Shown one piece after another: positions 36,282 to 47,719 of a stretch of DNA of 64,000 bases. The DNA is from Bagarius yarrelli. Its lineage: Eukaryota; Chordata; Actinopteri; Siluriformes; Sisoridae. A program made the position numbers and the translations under genes. The stretch is from positions 3,849,011 through 3,913,010 of the forward strand of contig VCAZ01000012.1 of the NCBI GenBank assembly GCA_005784505.1. Reading direction: 5' to 3'. The notes below the pieces were generated by a model. The model worked only from the letters and a program-made list of their open reading frames with translations, searched no databases and was not told where the DNA came from. How positions within the stretch are numbered: the stretch's first letter is position 1; each line of letters opens with the position of its first letter.

Positions 36282-36860
36282 TTAATATTTTATAGGGAGC
36301 CAGTGCAGTGTTGACAGAACCGGGGTAATATGATCAGACTTTCTGGTTCTAGTAAGAACTCTAGCTGCTGCGTTTTGGACCAGCTGAAGTTTGTTTATTA
36401 GGCGTGCAGAACAACCACCCAGTAAAGCGTTACAATAATCTAATCTTGCAGTTATGAAGATTTCTATCAAAAAGCACATCTACGTTTCTAACTAATGACG
36501 AAGGGCTGACAAAGCAGCTATTATGTGTTAGACGGTGATTTAGATTATTACATGCAGAGACTTTATGCCAGATAATTAACACCTCTGTTTTTTTAGGATT
36601 TAGCAATAGGAAATTATTTGTTATCCAGTTTTTACATTGACTATGCATTCTGTTAGTTTTGCCGGGCTGCAAAGAAATAAAGGCTAAGTGTCATCAACAT
36701 AGCACTGAAAACTAACACCAAGTTTCCTAATCATATCTCCCAGGAGTAGCATGTAAAGTGTGAAAAGTAATGGTCCTAAAACTGAGCCTTGGGGTACTCC
36801 ATACTGTACTTGCAAGCAATATGATACCTGTTTATTCACTGCTACAAATTGATGGTATGA
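36282..36860 (-). pseudogene. L2/CR1-type LINE reverse transcriptase relic
   Basis: On the minus strand, 36,805-36,690 gives GVPQGSVLGPLLFTLYM and the polymerase box YVDD. 36,672-36,430 gives NWITNNFLLLNPKKTEVLII, and 36,479-36,282 gives TARLDYCNALLGG and LQLVQNAAARVLTRTRKSDH with HWLPIKY. These are consecutive palm and thumb blocks of an L2/CR1-like LINE. Frame changes near 36,480 and 36,680 and a stop after YVDD show decay. The YVDD box (usually YADD) is a minor variant. Confidence 0.88.
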
Positions 36861-37097
36861 TTTAAATTAATCCCCGGAACAATTGTTTTTTTTTATGATT
36901 TATGGGTTTCACAGTGAAAAAATAAGTGTAAATAAATCTGTTACAATACATGATATTTAGACATCTCTGCTGTGCACCAGGTCCAGATATTTCAGAGTAT
37001 AAAACACAAACTGTTTCCTGGGCTTAAGTTTTTTTTGTTTTTTTTTAGATATTTACAAAAACACTGCTTAAACTCATGACTTTTTGCTTGCTTTTAG

Positions 37098-37232
37098 AGA
37101 CCTCAAACTGGATAATATTCTTTTAGACGCTGATGGTCACTGCAAGCTGCTGACTTTGGCATGTGCAGGAGTCATTCTGGATGTATCACCACCACGACAT
37201 TCTGCGGTACACCTGACTACATCGCACCTGAG
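37098..37232 (+). CDS. prkce: prkce exon: catalytic loop to APE, with four 1-bp deletions
   Basis: Acceptor gcttttag| and donor CCTGAG|GTAAAT are intact. The exon opens correctly as (R)DLKLDNILLDADGHCKL. It then loses single bases near 37,150, 37,167, 37,171 and 37,183, in GG, AA or GGG runs. Allowing for them, the family's ADFGMCK, ILDG, TTTTFCGTPDYIAPE order is recognisable in other frames. As read literally, DFG, the activation-loop Thr and APE are lost. Length is 135 bp; the same codons without losses would take 139. Either the assembly lost bases or the kinase is damaged. Confidence 0.85.
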
Positions 37233-37481
37233 GTAAATACTAGATTAATTGCTGAGGGAAAAAAGTAGCAAAAGTTACAGAAAATTTACATTATTCCCTA
37301 ATTTTGTAGTTTGGATTTTTTTTAAGGTCACAGTCATGATGTTTTTAAAGTTTGATTCAAAGTCGATGTTTAAAACTAAACAGTTTATCAACTATTTGTA
37401 CTCAGTAATTTAATATTTAAGAATTAACCGCTTTGCCATGACACAACTTCTAGAATGAACAAATAAACCGTTCTTGCTTAA

Positions 37482-37733
<252 letters not shown>

Positions 37734-37796
37734 TGAAACTTGCTCAGTGATCCATTTAATTTATTTTTTTTTTTTTTTTTTTTTTGATTTTTAATA

Positions 37797-37925
37797 CCAC
37801 TAAGCCGTTAAGAGTTAAGGGTCTTGTATTGGGCTCTGAATGCACTTGGTGGTGCTGGTACTGAACCCCATTCGTCCAGTCTATTAGCAGTTTATCATCT
37901 TAACCACTGAGCCACTGTTTTCCCC
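37797..37925 (-). repeat. tRNA-type SINE, minus strand, diverged
   Basis: 'cttggtggtgctggtactgaacccc' is the reverse of the B-box and core region, and 'atcttaaccactgagccact' is the reversed head. It follows a (T)n run at 37,763-37,785. Confidence 0.65.
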
Positions 37926-38104
37926 TTTAATGTGATTTGAATCTAAATGCTTCATTTTTTAATATCGCAATTCAACACTCTTCTATTAGACTACCTTTTC
38001 TAAAGTAAGAACTAACAGCAACATGTATAGGGAAAGCTCAACATAGACACGTCATTCTCACTGAGTTGTTGTTTGGACAACCAGAAGGACAGAATTTAGC
38101 CCTA

Positions 38105-38255
38105 ACTTGCTGCTGCCAGGCTGCCACTGTTGGGTCCTTGGCAAAACCCTAACCTTCCTGCTCCAGGGGCGCTTTGTCGTAGTTAACCCTGTGTTCTGAA
38201 CCCAACTTTCAAATTCCTGTGCTGTTATGTGAAAAATAAACCTTTAAACATTTTT
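38105..38255 (+). repeat. SINE fragment, second subfamily
   Basis: 'caggctgccactgttgggtcc', 'ttcctgctccaggggcgc' and 'tcgtagttaaccctgtgttctgaacccaac' match the longer SINE subfamily seen at 42,170-42,405 and 63,805-64,000. The head is missing. Confidence 0.7.
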
Positions 38256-38613
38256 TACAAATCTAAAAGCACATAGTTATAAAGTGTTGGCTGATGTAAA
38301 ATTCTAATTTTTAACTGCAACTAATGAGCAGAAAGACAGTAATAGTAATAGTTCTAGCAAGAAAGTGTCCCTGTTTACCAAGCAAAGCCAATGATTGCCT
38401 AAAAAAGTGGATAAAGTGTATAGTTGAGAACTGAGATTTCAATGCACATACAATATATGATGGTCAGCAAAATCTAAGCCCGTATAGTCATTTTATTCTC
38501 TTAATAATAAATGTAAACATGTTCTAAAACTAATATTACATGCTTTTATAATGATGGGCTCATTAATAGTATCAGCCTTTGTAAAAATATGTAATTCAGA
38601 CAGGACAAAGAGC

Positions 38614-38692
38614 ATGAATATATATATAACAGACAGTATATATATATATATATATATAGATATATATACTATATATATATATATATATATAG
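38614..38692. repeat. (TA)n microsatellite
   Basis: Three AT-dinucleotide blocks are interrupted by 'acagacag', 'agat' and 'tac'. The short open frames on both strands across it are low-complexity artefacts. Confidence 0.95.
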
Positions 38693-38819
38693 GGGAAATG
38701 TCAGGGAGAGGCCCCCCCCCGGCCCGTGCTTTTTGACTTGTAAAGAAAATGTTTATAGCTGACATATAGTAATTTATTACTGTTACTGTTACTGTTAAAT
38801 ATCACCTTAATTGAATTAA

Positions 38820-38960
38820 ACATTTGTATTGGTTGATAAATCACTGTGGTGTAAGAGATTTTTTGGGACAGGCCGTTATAGGAAAATAATCAACTGGCCA
38901 TCTGGTTAGTGTCAGGTCATGTAACACCCCCCCGTTCTGGATTATTTTCCTATAAATAGG
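38820..38960. mobile_element. MITE-like hairpin end
   Basis: TTATAGGAAAATAATC (38,876-38,892) and GATTATTTTCCTATAA (38,940-38,955) form a near-perfect inverted pair around about 48 bases that include a C7 run. This could be the centre of a foldback element. No protein or target duplication was identified. Confidence 0.5.
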
Positions 38961-39263
38961 AAAAGTCTGTCTTGTTTAATTCAGTTCTAAATGTCTGTAG
39001 TCTCTACGTTCTCACATGTTCTTCTCTTTTTCTTTCTCTCACACTTTCTTCTAAGCTATATTGTTAGTTAAGTGGGGGTTGGTTTAATTTTACTTAACAT
39101 GCTAAAGACAAAGAAAAGCAAATTGTGTAAGAGAGCAAGGAAGAGGGTTGGGTGATGTGACACTTGTGGGAAAACAACAGAATGTGTTTTTTTGGTGTAA
39201 TCTCTGAGAGCTGATTTTGTGAGGAAGACGGTCCAATGCAGTGTTGCCTGCTGGCAGTGATTA

Positions 39264-39292
39264 TTGTGTGTGTGTGTGTGTGTGTGTGTGTA
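39264..39292. repeat. (TG)n microsatellite
   Basis: A pure TG/GT run in the intron between the last kinase C-lobe exons. Confidence 0.9.
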
Positions 39293-40281
39293 AAGGAGAG
39301 AGAAGCTCCTCTGGAGTTAATGTGAATACCCATATGTTTACTTACAATTATATATTTATAATTGTTTGTGTGTCTGTGTATGTACAGTATATGTGTTGCT
39401 TTGTGGTTGTGTGCTTAGTGTTCTTCTTCTTGTTATATGTCATAGATTTATTTTGGCTGTCCCTGGCCATTGATGTGTGGGAATGATGATGTGTTTGTCT
39501 TGGACTAAGCCACATCACACTGTGGCCTGTCTCGCTGGCACGTTGGTCTCATGACCCATGATCTTCCTTTCCCAAGACAGCAGCACCAATTTCTTTATAG
39601 TGTGATCCATATGTGAATATAAATTATGGCCATCAATACTGTAGTTACCATACAGACTTGTTGTTAAATGGATACAGTGTCCATTTAACCCACCTGAAAT
39701 TGCATACTTCTAACTATGTACTCGGCAAAACTGAATATGTCCTAATCCTTAGTATGTAAATTACAGTATGTGAAAAGTTGCCAGATAATCTAACAAAATA
39801 CAGGATCTAAAATCCAGATTTTAAAGTATGCATACCATGGACATTTTATTATCCCATGAGGCCACAGGAGAGACGACTTGTCATATGCGTAAGTGCCGGA
39901 AAATAGTCATGCTGCATTTTCAAGTGCTTTAATAAGTTTTAAGTGCTTTAAGAAAAAAACATTGTTTCTTGCACTTGTTTTAAATTATTTAAGTTTAACA
40001 TTATCCAACTTTAAATTGGTGCTGCTGTGGCGTCGTATGTCACGTCAATATGAGTATGGCAGATGTACTATGTCAGAATTTTTTTCATACTACTGGTAAC
40101 TAAACTATATACAACTTATATACAATTGTTTAACTGTTGGGAAGTATGTACTTACTTAAATGTAGTAAATAACTAAGTAGTATGTGATTTCAGACAGAAT
40201 CTTTGTCTCTAGCTTCCTGTTTTTTCTGTTTGAATCTTTACCTTTTTTCACTAATGTTTTTACTTATTTTTTCTCATTTAG

Positions 40282-40428
40282 TTCATGACGAAGAGCCCCA
40301 ATAAGCGGCTTGGCTGTGTAGCGTCACAGGGCCTAGAGGAAGCCATTAAAGTGCATTCGTTCTTTAAAGAGATTGACTGGGTGCTGCTGGAACAGAGGAA
40401 AATTAAGCCACCTTTTAAACCCAGAATT
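40282..40428 (+). CDS. prkce: prkce exon: end of kinase domain and AGC tail start
   Basis: Acceptor tctcatttag| and donor AGAATT|GTAAGT. It encodes FMTKSPNKRLGCVASQGLEE, AIKVHSFFKEIDWVLLEQRK and IKPPFKPRI. The KRLGC segment and FFKEIDW are the conserved end of the kinase fold, and PPFKPRI begins the AGC C-terminal tail. It has the same residue count as mammalian epsilon with a few substitutions (HSFF instead of HPFF). No frame damage. Confidence 0.96.
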
Positions 40429-41465
40429 GTAAGTATCCTGATGTGGCTTTTGTACAGCTGTAAGTGTGTTTAAATATTGTAGTTGATGCTAAGCCTGTAT
40501 GACATACATGTGGTTTAGTGTGCATGTGTGTGCGTCATATGTAAAGCGATATGTAAATGTAAAGCTATCAACAAGGGAAGTAAATATTCCAAATTATGTC
40601 GTTTTAAGCACACCTGTAAAAAGCTGTTATACGATATATAAAGTTGATGTGTGAGAATCAGGAAAAATTGGCAAGTTTAAAGGCTAAATTATGATAGGTA
40701 ATTGGGTCAGATCATCTTTAAAACAGGAGGCAGGTCCTGTTGGGTGTTTCCCCTGGTGTTACCCCTGGTATGCAGGGGTCAGGTTAGTTAAAGCACACAC
40801 ACACACACACACACACACTAACAGTGCCCGGATTTATGAGGCTATATATACATCACATGCTATATATACATCACATCTGTAAAACATCTGCATTGGGTCA
40901 CATGTTACATTGTGTAAATGTGTTATGGCAGATTGGTGTATGTATGTATGGATATATATAATTGCTTGTATGTGTGCAAAACAGTTTTTTAGTTAGTAAA
41001 TGATAGTTTTAATAGAATGATTGGTGTGTTTCAGTTATTAAGATTATCTATAGTATACTTTCCCAGCTAACAGACGTAACATTAAATAAATACCAAAAGA
41101 ACGATATATTTTTTTTAAAGAATGCATATAAAGAATGTGGTTTGTGACATAACATGAGTCACACCAGGAGTGTGAGCAATGTAGTGTGTGAAGTAAACTT
41201 TAATTTCAGCTCAAATTTCCCTACACTGCTTTATGAAACAGGGGAGTCAGGGACATGATATTATATGATAGTATACGAATTACTGTATATGAACTACTTC
41301 CCTTCATTTATTGTCACATGTCTAGGAGGGGATAAATGCATTTTGACATATAAATCTAGTTAAATTTTTTATTTCACTTAGATCACACTAAGTCAAATCA
41401 TTGCTAAGCAAATATATAGCAGTTACTCAGATTGGTCAGAACCTTTGCAGTTTCAGAGAGACAAA

Positions 41466-41506
<41 letters not shown>

Positions 41507-41607
41507 AAAAGAGAGAAAGAATGCTACTTCATAGTATTCCTATCCTCCCTGACTTCTTACATAAATAAACCAGCCAAATTTAATTCTTTCTTTGTTTCTT
41601 CTTACAG
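40429..41607 (+). other. prkce: last prkce intron
   Basis: It holds a (CA)n run at 40,793-40,819, a local duplication of 'gctatatatacatcacat' (40,840-40,876), an A/T-rich middle, and a (GA)n run at 41,466-41,499. No other gene or element was recognised. Confidence 0.7.
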
Positions 41608-41763
41608 AAAACCAAACGGGATGTCAATAACTTTGACCAAGACTTCACACGAGAAGAGCCTGTACTCACTCCTGTAGATGATGCCATCATCAAGCAGATC
41701 AATCAAGACGAGTTTAAGGGCTTCTCCTACTTCGGTGAGGATCTGTCTTCGGATTTAAAATGA
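41608..41763 (+). CDS. prkce: prkce last coding exon: turn and hydrophobic motifs, stop
   Basis: Acceptor tcttacag| precedes KTKRDVNNFDQDFTREEPVL, then TPVDDAIIKQINQDEFKG and FSYFGEDLSSDLK, ending at TGA 41,761-41,763. LTPVD carries the turn-motif Thr and FKGFSYF the hydrophobic-motif Ser; both phosphorylations stabilise mature PKC. The C-terminus is longer than, and different from, the mammalian GEDLMP ending. The frame joins PPFKPRI of the previous exon in phase 0. Confidence 0.96.
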   Translation, partial: KTKRDVNNFDQDFTREEPVLTPVDDAIIKQINQDEFKGFSYFGEDLSSDLK

Positions 41764-42169
41764 TGAAATCTCCAGTTTCTACTTTATCTGGTGTTGTCCA
41801 CCTTTAAGAACTGAATGAAGATCATCTACACTGTGGGTTTACATGTTTAGCTGTACATGCAGTGTTTTGTTTGTTTTGAGTGACAGATTTTAGGAATTTT
41901 GTGTGAAAGAACATAAAGAATATATAAGCTGAACATGCCAGTGCAACTCATAAACATACATACTACACGCAATGGCGAAAAGGCGTCCAAGCTGAAAGCC
42001 TGTTTAGAATCTTTATTAAAGAAAAGAGCTACAGTTCATATGGTAATATCAGCTAAGCAAATTTTTGGAGGTGTTTGCATTTCATTTCAAAGCTTCTTGT
42101 GTGTTCAAATTTCAATACTTCATATGTGGCTAGATTTAACTTATTCGGCAGTTAGTGATAGTCCTTAAT

Positions 42170-42405
42170 GAGGCAGTGGTGGTTCATAGGGTTAAGATGA
42201 TGCATTGTTGATTGGAAGACCGAGATGACATGGGCTCAAGCCCCACCACCGCCAGCCTGCCACTGTTGGGTCCTTGAGCAAGACCCTTAACCTGTCCTGC
42301 TTCAGGAGCACTGTATCATAGCTGACCCTGCGCTCTGAATAGGATATGCGAAGAAACTAATTTCACTGTGCTGTAAAGTATATGTGACAAATAGGACATT
42401 AACAT
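42170..42405 (+). repeat. tRNA-type SINE, longer subfamily, in the prkce 3' UTR
   Basis: Head 'gggttaagatgatgcattg', B-box remnant 'gggctcaagccccaccacc', core 'tgccactgttgggtccttgagcaag', then 'tgtatcatagctgaccctgc' and the end 'tttcactgtgctgtaaagtatatgtgac'. It is nearly full length and best represents the longer subfamily. Confidence 0.85.
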
Positions 42406-43566
42406 TTTACATTATTGTAAGCCACCAGTACATATACAATGTATAATACACTGTAGGGTCCAAAAGCCTAATGAAACATTTTCTTTGATTTAAAAAATAT
42501 CTTAAATAATGTTCATGATTCTGCATCATTTCTAGCTTCCTAAGTAAATGCAGGCAAATGCATGATAGCAGGTGTCATGTTTACTGCTATGTGCAATCTC
42601 ATATTAAAGATCTCATATTAAAGTCTGCAAAAGACACTCTACTTAAAGCTACTTGAGCCTGTCAGTAATAACATTTGCAATGAAAAGTTGTGTAGGAAAT
42701 TTTGTAAAAAAAAAAAAAAAAGGAAAGACTTTTGGATGCAAATGTATATGAAAAAATACAGTAAGGAAAAATATTCAACATATCAACAATGTTTCAAAGC
42801 CTGCAATTTTGCATCGCAGCTACTATCATGACAGGTTAGTATTAACTAAATACAAATTAATCAAAACCTTTTAGAATTTGCATAATGAACAAAAATAAAG
42901 CATTTGTGGCCTCAACTATTAAAAATTCTAGCGGCACTGGATTTCTTTCGCTTTGCAGATTTAATGCATTTATAACCAATGACTAGTTTATAATTGATAT
43001 GTACAGCTGCATTGGTTTGAATAACAATGGATTAACGGATTCTTGTGTTAAATAAAAAACATTGTTGACATGGTGAACACCTTTTTTTCTGTATTTAATG
43101 TGTTACACACACACACACACACACAGTACATGTACTACATCAGCGACAGTATACAGACTCCTGGTCCTGGTGCTAAGTGTCATAGGTTGTACTTGACTTT
43201 GTCTTAACTTCACATCTGCAGTGTAGCCTTTTTTTCTTTTCTATTAAAACACCAAAAACGAAATGGGCCTACAATTAAAGAGTGTAGCTTGTAAGCTTGC
43301 TTTAAATTCAGGAGATGAATCCAAAAGTATCCAGAAACATTGCCAGTGATAGTTGACTAACTGGTAGGAGAATTTTTGGATTACCTTTGTGGTTTACCTT
43401 AGAAGTGTTGAATTGAACTCATGCCATATAAGGTGTTTGTGCAAATGATTGTGTATCTATTGTTGGGGTTTATAAGTGTGATGTTAAAAAGGGCAAGTGT
43501 CTCATGAGTGTATTAAATGTATTTATTTTTTTAATTATTATTACTGAGCTGTCTTATTGTCAGATG

Positions 43567-43743
43567 AATAAAATTTCTTCACTGAACCAGAGCTCAGGAT
43601 TGTGAATGAGTACCTGTACCTGTACACATCTGAATATAAAATGTCTTGTATATAAGTCAGAGGTCTAAATAAATCTGTTGCATGTCATGAAAACAGCAAT
43701 TTAGTTCTAGAATATGAGTAAGTTGCTGTTCCTGTGCAATAAA
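43567..43743 (+). terminator. prkce: cluster of poly(A) signals
   Basis: Three canonical AATAAA hexamers occur within 177 bases about 1.8-2.0 kb after the prkce stop codon, followed by T/GT-rich sequence ('tctgttgcatgtc', 'tttgcttttgac'). They are plausible alternative cleavage sites. Confidence 0.45.
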
Positions 43744-44462
43744 ATGTCTCATTTGCTTTTGACAATTCTAGATTCTTTCTCTTTACACCTTTCTCTGCTT
43801 TCTCTGTTTTACCTGCTCTTTCCATATCATGAAAGTTGTATAATATACCGATTATTTAATGTAAGTTGCTGTTCAGCTGACAAATTCAGAGGACACTTTT
43901 TGTGCTGGTCCAAGCATATCTACTGTACATCAGTGTACTCGCTCATTTACCTTTGGGTAAGACAACATTTCTTAGTTTGCACTCTTATGATCAGAAATGA
44001 CTGCTATTATGGGTCAATCATTCAAAAAAAAAAAGAAACAAAAACTATACAATTTTTTTTTTGTTGCGTGTGATCTTTATCGGTTACCAGATTTTAATTT
44101 AAACCTCACCTAAATATAATAAGCTAAATTTGTTTATTATTTATAAATATAAATCAGGCAGTTTGGAGCATTTACTACCAGAGCATTCTATAGTCAAACA
44201 AGACAAATTTTGATTGAACCAAAGAAATATTGACATTGTGAATTATTATTATGCAGCAACCACTTTAAATTAAATTAATTTATATTTCTAAGCAAAAATT
44301 GTGTCATTTAGAGAGTAGGAAATGTTTGCGAGTGTGTCCTAGAAGTTTGATTATATCAGTCATGTCTTTTGAGCTACAAAAAGGTGTCACAGTGTTTACA
44401 GCAAAAATTTACATATTTAATTTATTAATATTTTATCAGTTTTCTCAGTTGTTTCTAAGTTG

Positions 44463-44640
44463 TTTGGTAGCGTAGTGGTTAGGATGTTGGACTGCTAATT
44501 GGAAGATTAGGGTTGGATTCCCAGCACCACCAAGTTGCCACTGCTGGGCCCCTGAGTAAAGCCCAGTTGTATAAAAGTTATAAATGTATGTCGCTCTGGA
44601 TAAAGGCATCTGCCACATGCTGTAAATTGATATTATACAC
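44463..44640 (+). repeat. tRNA-type SINE, nearly complete
   Basis: Head 'tggtagcgtagtggttagg', then 'gctaattggaagattagggttggattccc' (B box), core 'cactgctgggcccctgag', and the end 'gtcgctctggataaaggcatctgccacatgctgtaaat'. The 65-codon open frame here is SINE sequence. Confidence 0.9.
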
Positions 44641-45659
44641 AGCCAGCAGAGACCCTATACTAAACCCTATACTAGACCCTATCTGTTGCCTTTCCTTGTT
44701 TGACACATAATATAATTTCTACTTGCTTCATTATTGGCCGGTCAGTTTGGGCATCTTTTTTTCGTGGGTTTCAGAGCCCTCACTATTTCAATGTCACACC
44801 TGCCTAGGGTGTAACACATTAATAATGTTTTATATCTACAGGAATGTTAAACATGTTTTATATCTACAACAGGTAACTCTGAATAGAAATCACGATAAGG
44901 TTCAAGAAGAGTTTCTTGGGAAATTTTACTTCTGTCTGACTGCAAATGATGTGTGTACATATAGAGCTACAGTGTTATTGTAAGCTATGTGTATTATATC
45001 ACTGTAAGTATCATAGTATCATGTATGTAAGCATTTTCTTTCATTATATTGTGAAACTGTACAGTGTGTCAAAGGTTTTTTTTTTCCTTCGTCAATGTTC
45101 TTCGTTGCCATGTTTATTGTACACATATCACTCTGTCAAATGTACTGTACTCGAAAGATGTGAATGTAGATTGCTAAATCACAGTTATTGTTCTACTTGT
45201 AAATACTAGTGTGGTAATAGTAAAAAACGTATTCTGAAAAAGGAAGAACGGGTGTGGTGTGTCAATCCATGCAAAACAACTGTTTAGTTAGACAACTCAA
45301 AATTCCTGGTTTTTTTTGTGACAGGCAAATTCTCCTCTGTTACACAACACGGTGTAGTCAGACAACTTCAAATATGGCAAGATACAGTAGGCCATAATAA
45401 TTACAAAATAAATAATTTAAATATTAACGTGAATATTTTTTTCCTGTTTTTGGAATTGTAAATGGGCTTAAATCTAATACATTCATTGCATTAGATGCAT
45501 TGGAGCCAGAGATCAGAAGATGTTAGACAGTGTTATAGACCATGGAGACGCCAGCGTTCTGTGATCAATGTGAAGAACTGTTCTTGTCAAAGGTGACCAT
45601 TTCAGCAGAGATCTCAAACATCCTGGTGCATAAGAAATGTCACACCTTCTCACTGAATA

Positions 45660-45780
45660 AGTAATGATGAGCATTACTGCAAGCCTGCTAAGTTGCCACT
45701 GTTGGGTCCTGAGCAATACCCAACTGTTTTCTACTCCAGTCTGTAGTAACCCTACCTCTCACTCTGACTCAACTTCTATA
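45660..45780 (+). repeat. SINE fragment, longer subfamily
   Basis: 'ctaagttgccactgttgggtcctgagcaatac' and 'ctccagtctgtagtaaccctacctctcactctgac' match the core and 3' half of the longer SINE subfamily. It is truncated and adjoins the TATTC run. Confidence 0.6.
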
Positions 45781-45781
45781 A

Positions 45782-45842
45782 TCATCTATTCTATTCTATT
45801 CATTCTATTCTATTCTATTCGATTCTTTCATTCTATTCTTTA
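45782..45842. repeat. (TATTC)n pentanucleotide repeat
   Basis: About eleven copies of TATTC/ATTCT, interrupted twice by ATTC or GATTC variants, follow directly after the SINE fragment. Confidence 0.9.
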
Positions 45843-46289
45843 CAGTCAATATCTGTCGTTTCCAACTCTGTTGCAGCAGAGGCGCGGCTAAAGAAAAAGT
45901 TAGGATAATTCTAGCAGCCTATGCATTTTGGAGCGACAGAGATCTGTTTTGAAGTAGAAAAAGTACAACCTAGTTTAGTATGTTTGGTGCGGAATAGGTT
46001 GGTAAAGCCTATACACAACCTCTTTTCTTTCATAGACCCAAAATTGCTAGCAGTGCCCCTGGATTGAAGCGAAAAAGTAAACAAGCATAAGCATCTGAGG
46101 CTCTTCTCGAAGTTACTGATGTCTGTACTGTCTGCTTTCAATACCTTTTCTCCTGTGATGTGAACTATCACTTCAAGGACTGTCTGTTCACTTGCTGCCT
46201 AAAACCACCCCCGCCCCCGTCGGCATTATGATGGGATATAACATTTTTTTCTTTGCTTCTGTCAGTATTCGAACATTGCTTTTCTCTCA

Positions 46290-47030
46290 TCCTCTTCCCA
46301 GTTTATCCCAAATATGTTTAATGAATTTGAAGTCTTGCATCCTCGCTGGCCATTTAATGACACCTTCTGTCTTTTTTTTTTATTAAAAAAAATATATATA
46401 TAAAAATTAAGTGATTCTGCATGACGATAAGGTATGTTTTGGGTCATCATTTTGCTGTAGGATGAGCAAAATGCTGTGGTAATAGTTTACCACACCTTAA
46501 CCCCTGAAAGATTTGCAAACCATCTTAATTTCTCCTCCATGTTTGACAGTTGGTCCCACACACAGAGAAACTGTCCTTTACCCTAATCAATGGTGTAAAA
46601 CAGTCAGATTTTAGATTTTGATGTATCGGTCCTAAAGACTTTCTCAACATCGGCTTTCTTGCTGTCCTGCAAGACCTGTCAAACCTGTATTCTAAAGGCT
46701 AATTTTACATTTTAAACTGTAGCTTGCTTACTTTGACAAGTATAGGGCTGTGCTTGATGCGGGTGTCCTATAAGCCACACATAAGATAAAAATTTTACAT
46801 TGTGTTGTGGCTTTGTGTCTGCCACACCTCTTCCTTTTAGTTTCCTCCAGTAAAGTGCGCTTCAATGGTGTAGGAAACTCTACTTAAAGACACTTTCAGT
46901 CCCTTTGCAATTTCTTTCAAGGGTTATGGTGGTCTGTCTGACTTCCTTTGCTAATTGTACATTTTTTTTTCTGCAATCAAGAAATGAATATATAACTTCC
47001 TGCAATACAATACTGTCCGCATATTGTTAA
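46290..47030 (-). mobile_element. Tc1-like transposon relic
   Basis: 'tcccaaatatgtttaatgaat' with 'atcctcgctggccatttaa', then 'catgtttgacagttgg' and 'cagtccctttgcaatttctttc' resemble the minus-strand catalytic and N-terminal blocks of a fish Tc1-like transposase. No long ORF is left. The family is inferred by resemblance only. Confidence 0.5.
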
Positions 47031-47719
47031 AAAGGGTGCAATAAGACAATCTAACCTCTTTATATTTTCCCCAAAAGTTCTATTTTTGTATGTACATTAA
47101 TGTACATTATTCTTTAGGTTTTTTGTTTTTTTAATTAGCACTTACATTTGTGCGATAATGCTTATTGTTTCTGAGTATTTCCTGAAATTAAATTGCATCA
47201 ATTTACTTAAAAACTGGAAAAAAATAGGGGTGTTTTAAATCTAGTAAAAACATGCAGTGCAATTAGATTTGCAGAAATATGTTAAGCTGTCAATCTATAT
47301 ATTATATGGATAGCTTTCACCCTGTAAATTAAAAAATGTCCCCAGCGGTTTATCAGCCAGGTGCTATTCACACACAGATTGTAACAATTGGGATGGAATG
47401 TAAGCCATTATGAGTGACTCTGTGTAGGCAGGTGAAATTCTCTTTGATTACTTTATAGTCAGTGATCCAGGAATAGATTTGCTAAACAAAGAATTTACCC
47501 ATACAATTTTTTCATGAATTCATTTGGTGGTTTTTTTCAACTGAGGAGAAGAGGGTTGTTTAAGGACATGGCACTCAGCGAGGACTCAGCAAGGACTGAC
47601 TGGAAGTACTGGAATAGAAACAAACAAATTTGTTATAGTACAAAGCCCTATTTGCACCATTGCCTCAGATATACAGTAGGTTATCTGAGCATTACAGAGC
47701 AGTGCTCTAACCTCTAAAT

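Larger units (their letters stand above)
26481..37097 (+). other. prkce: prkce intron, 10.6 kb
   Basis: This intron splits the catalytic loop. It holds a complete SINE (26,660-27,008), two gypsy polymerase relics (29,830-30,360 and 31,855-32,215), two Tc1-like relics (32,262-32,849 and 34,480-35,505), LINE relics (35,580-35,905 and 36,282-36,860), a SINE (31,690-31,862) and a (TC)n run at 33,958-34,000. Stretches 27,020-29,250, 30,600-31,680 and 32,850-33,950 show nothing I can name. Confidence 0.7.
41764..43743 (+). other. prkce: probable prkce 3' UTR
   Basis: The sequence from the stop codon is AT-rich. Three AATAAA signals cluster at 43,567-43,572, 43,668-43,673 and 43,738-43,743, which suggests cleavage shortly after about 43,590-43,760. 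An earlier AATAAA is near 42,894. A SINE lies inside at 42,170-42,405 and a (CA)n run at 43,104-43,126. The end of the transcript is inferred from the signals only. Confidence 0.5.
43760..47711 (+). other. intergenic region between prkce and epas1 (first part)
   Basis: Apart from the SINEs, the pentanucleotide run and the Tc1-like relic listed separately, this interval shows only short open frames with no recognisable family. The 86-codon frames at 44,723 and 45,911 are not supported by any motif. Confidence 0.5.

Noticed and set aside
38614..38692. (TA)n tract as a replication origin or cruciform of special function
   Set aside because: Ordinary dinucleotide microsatellite; several similar simple repeats occur in the window.
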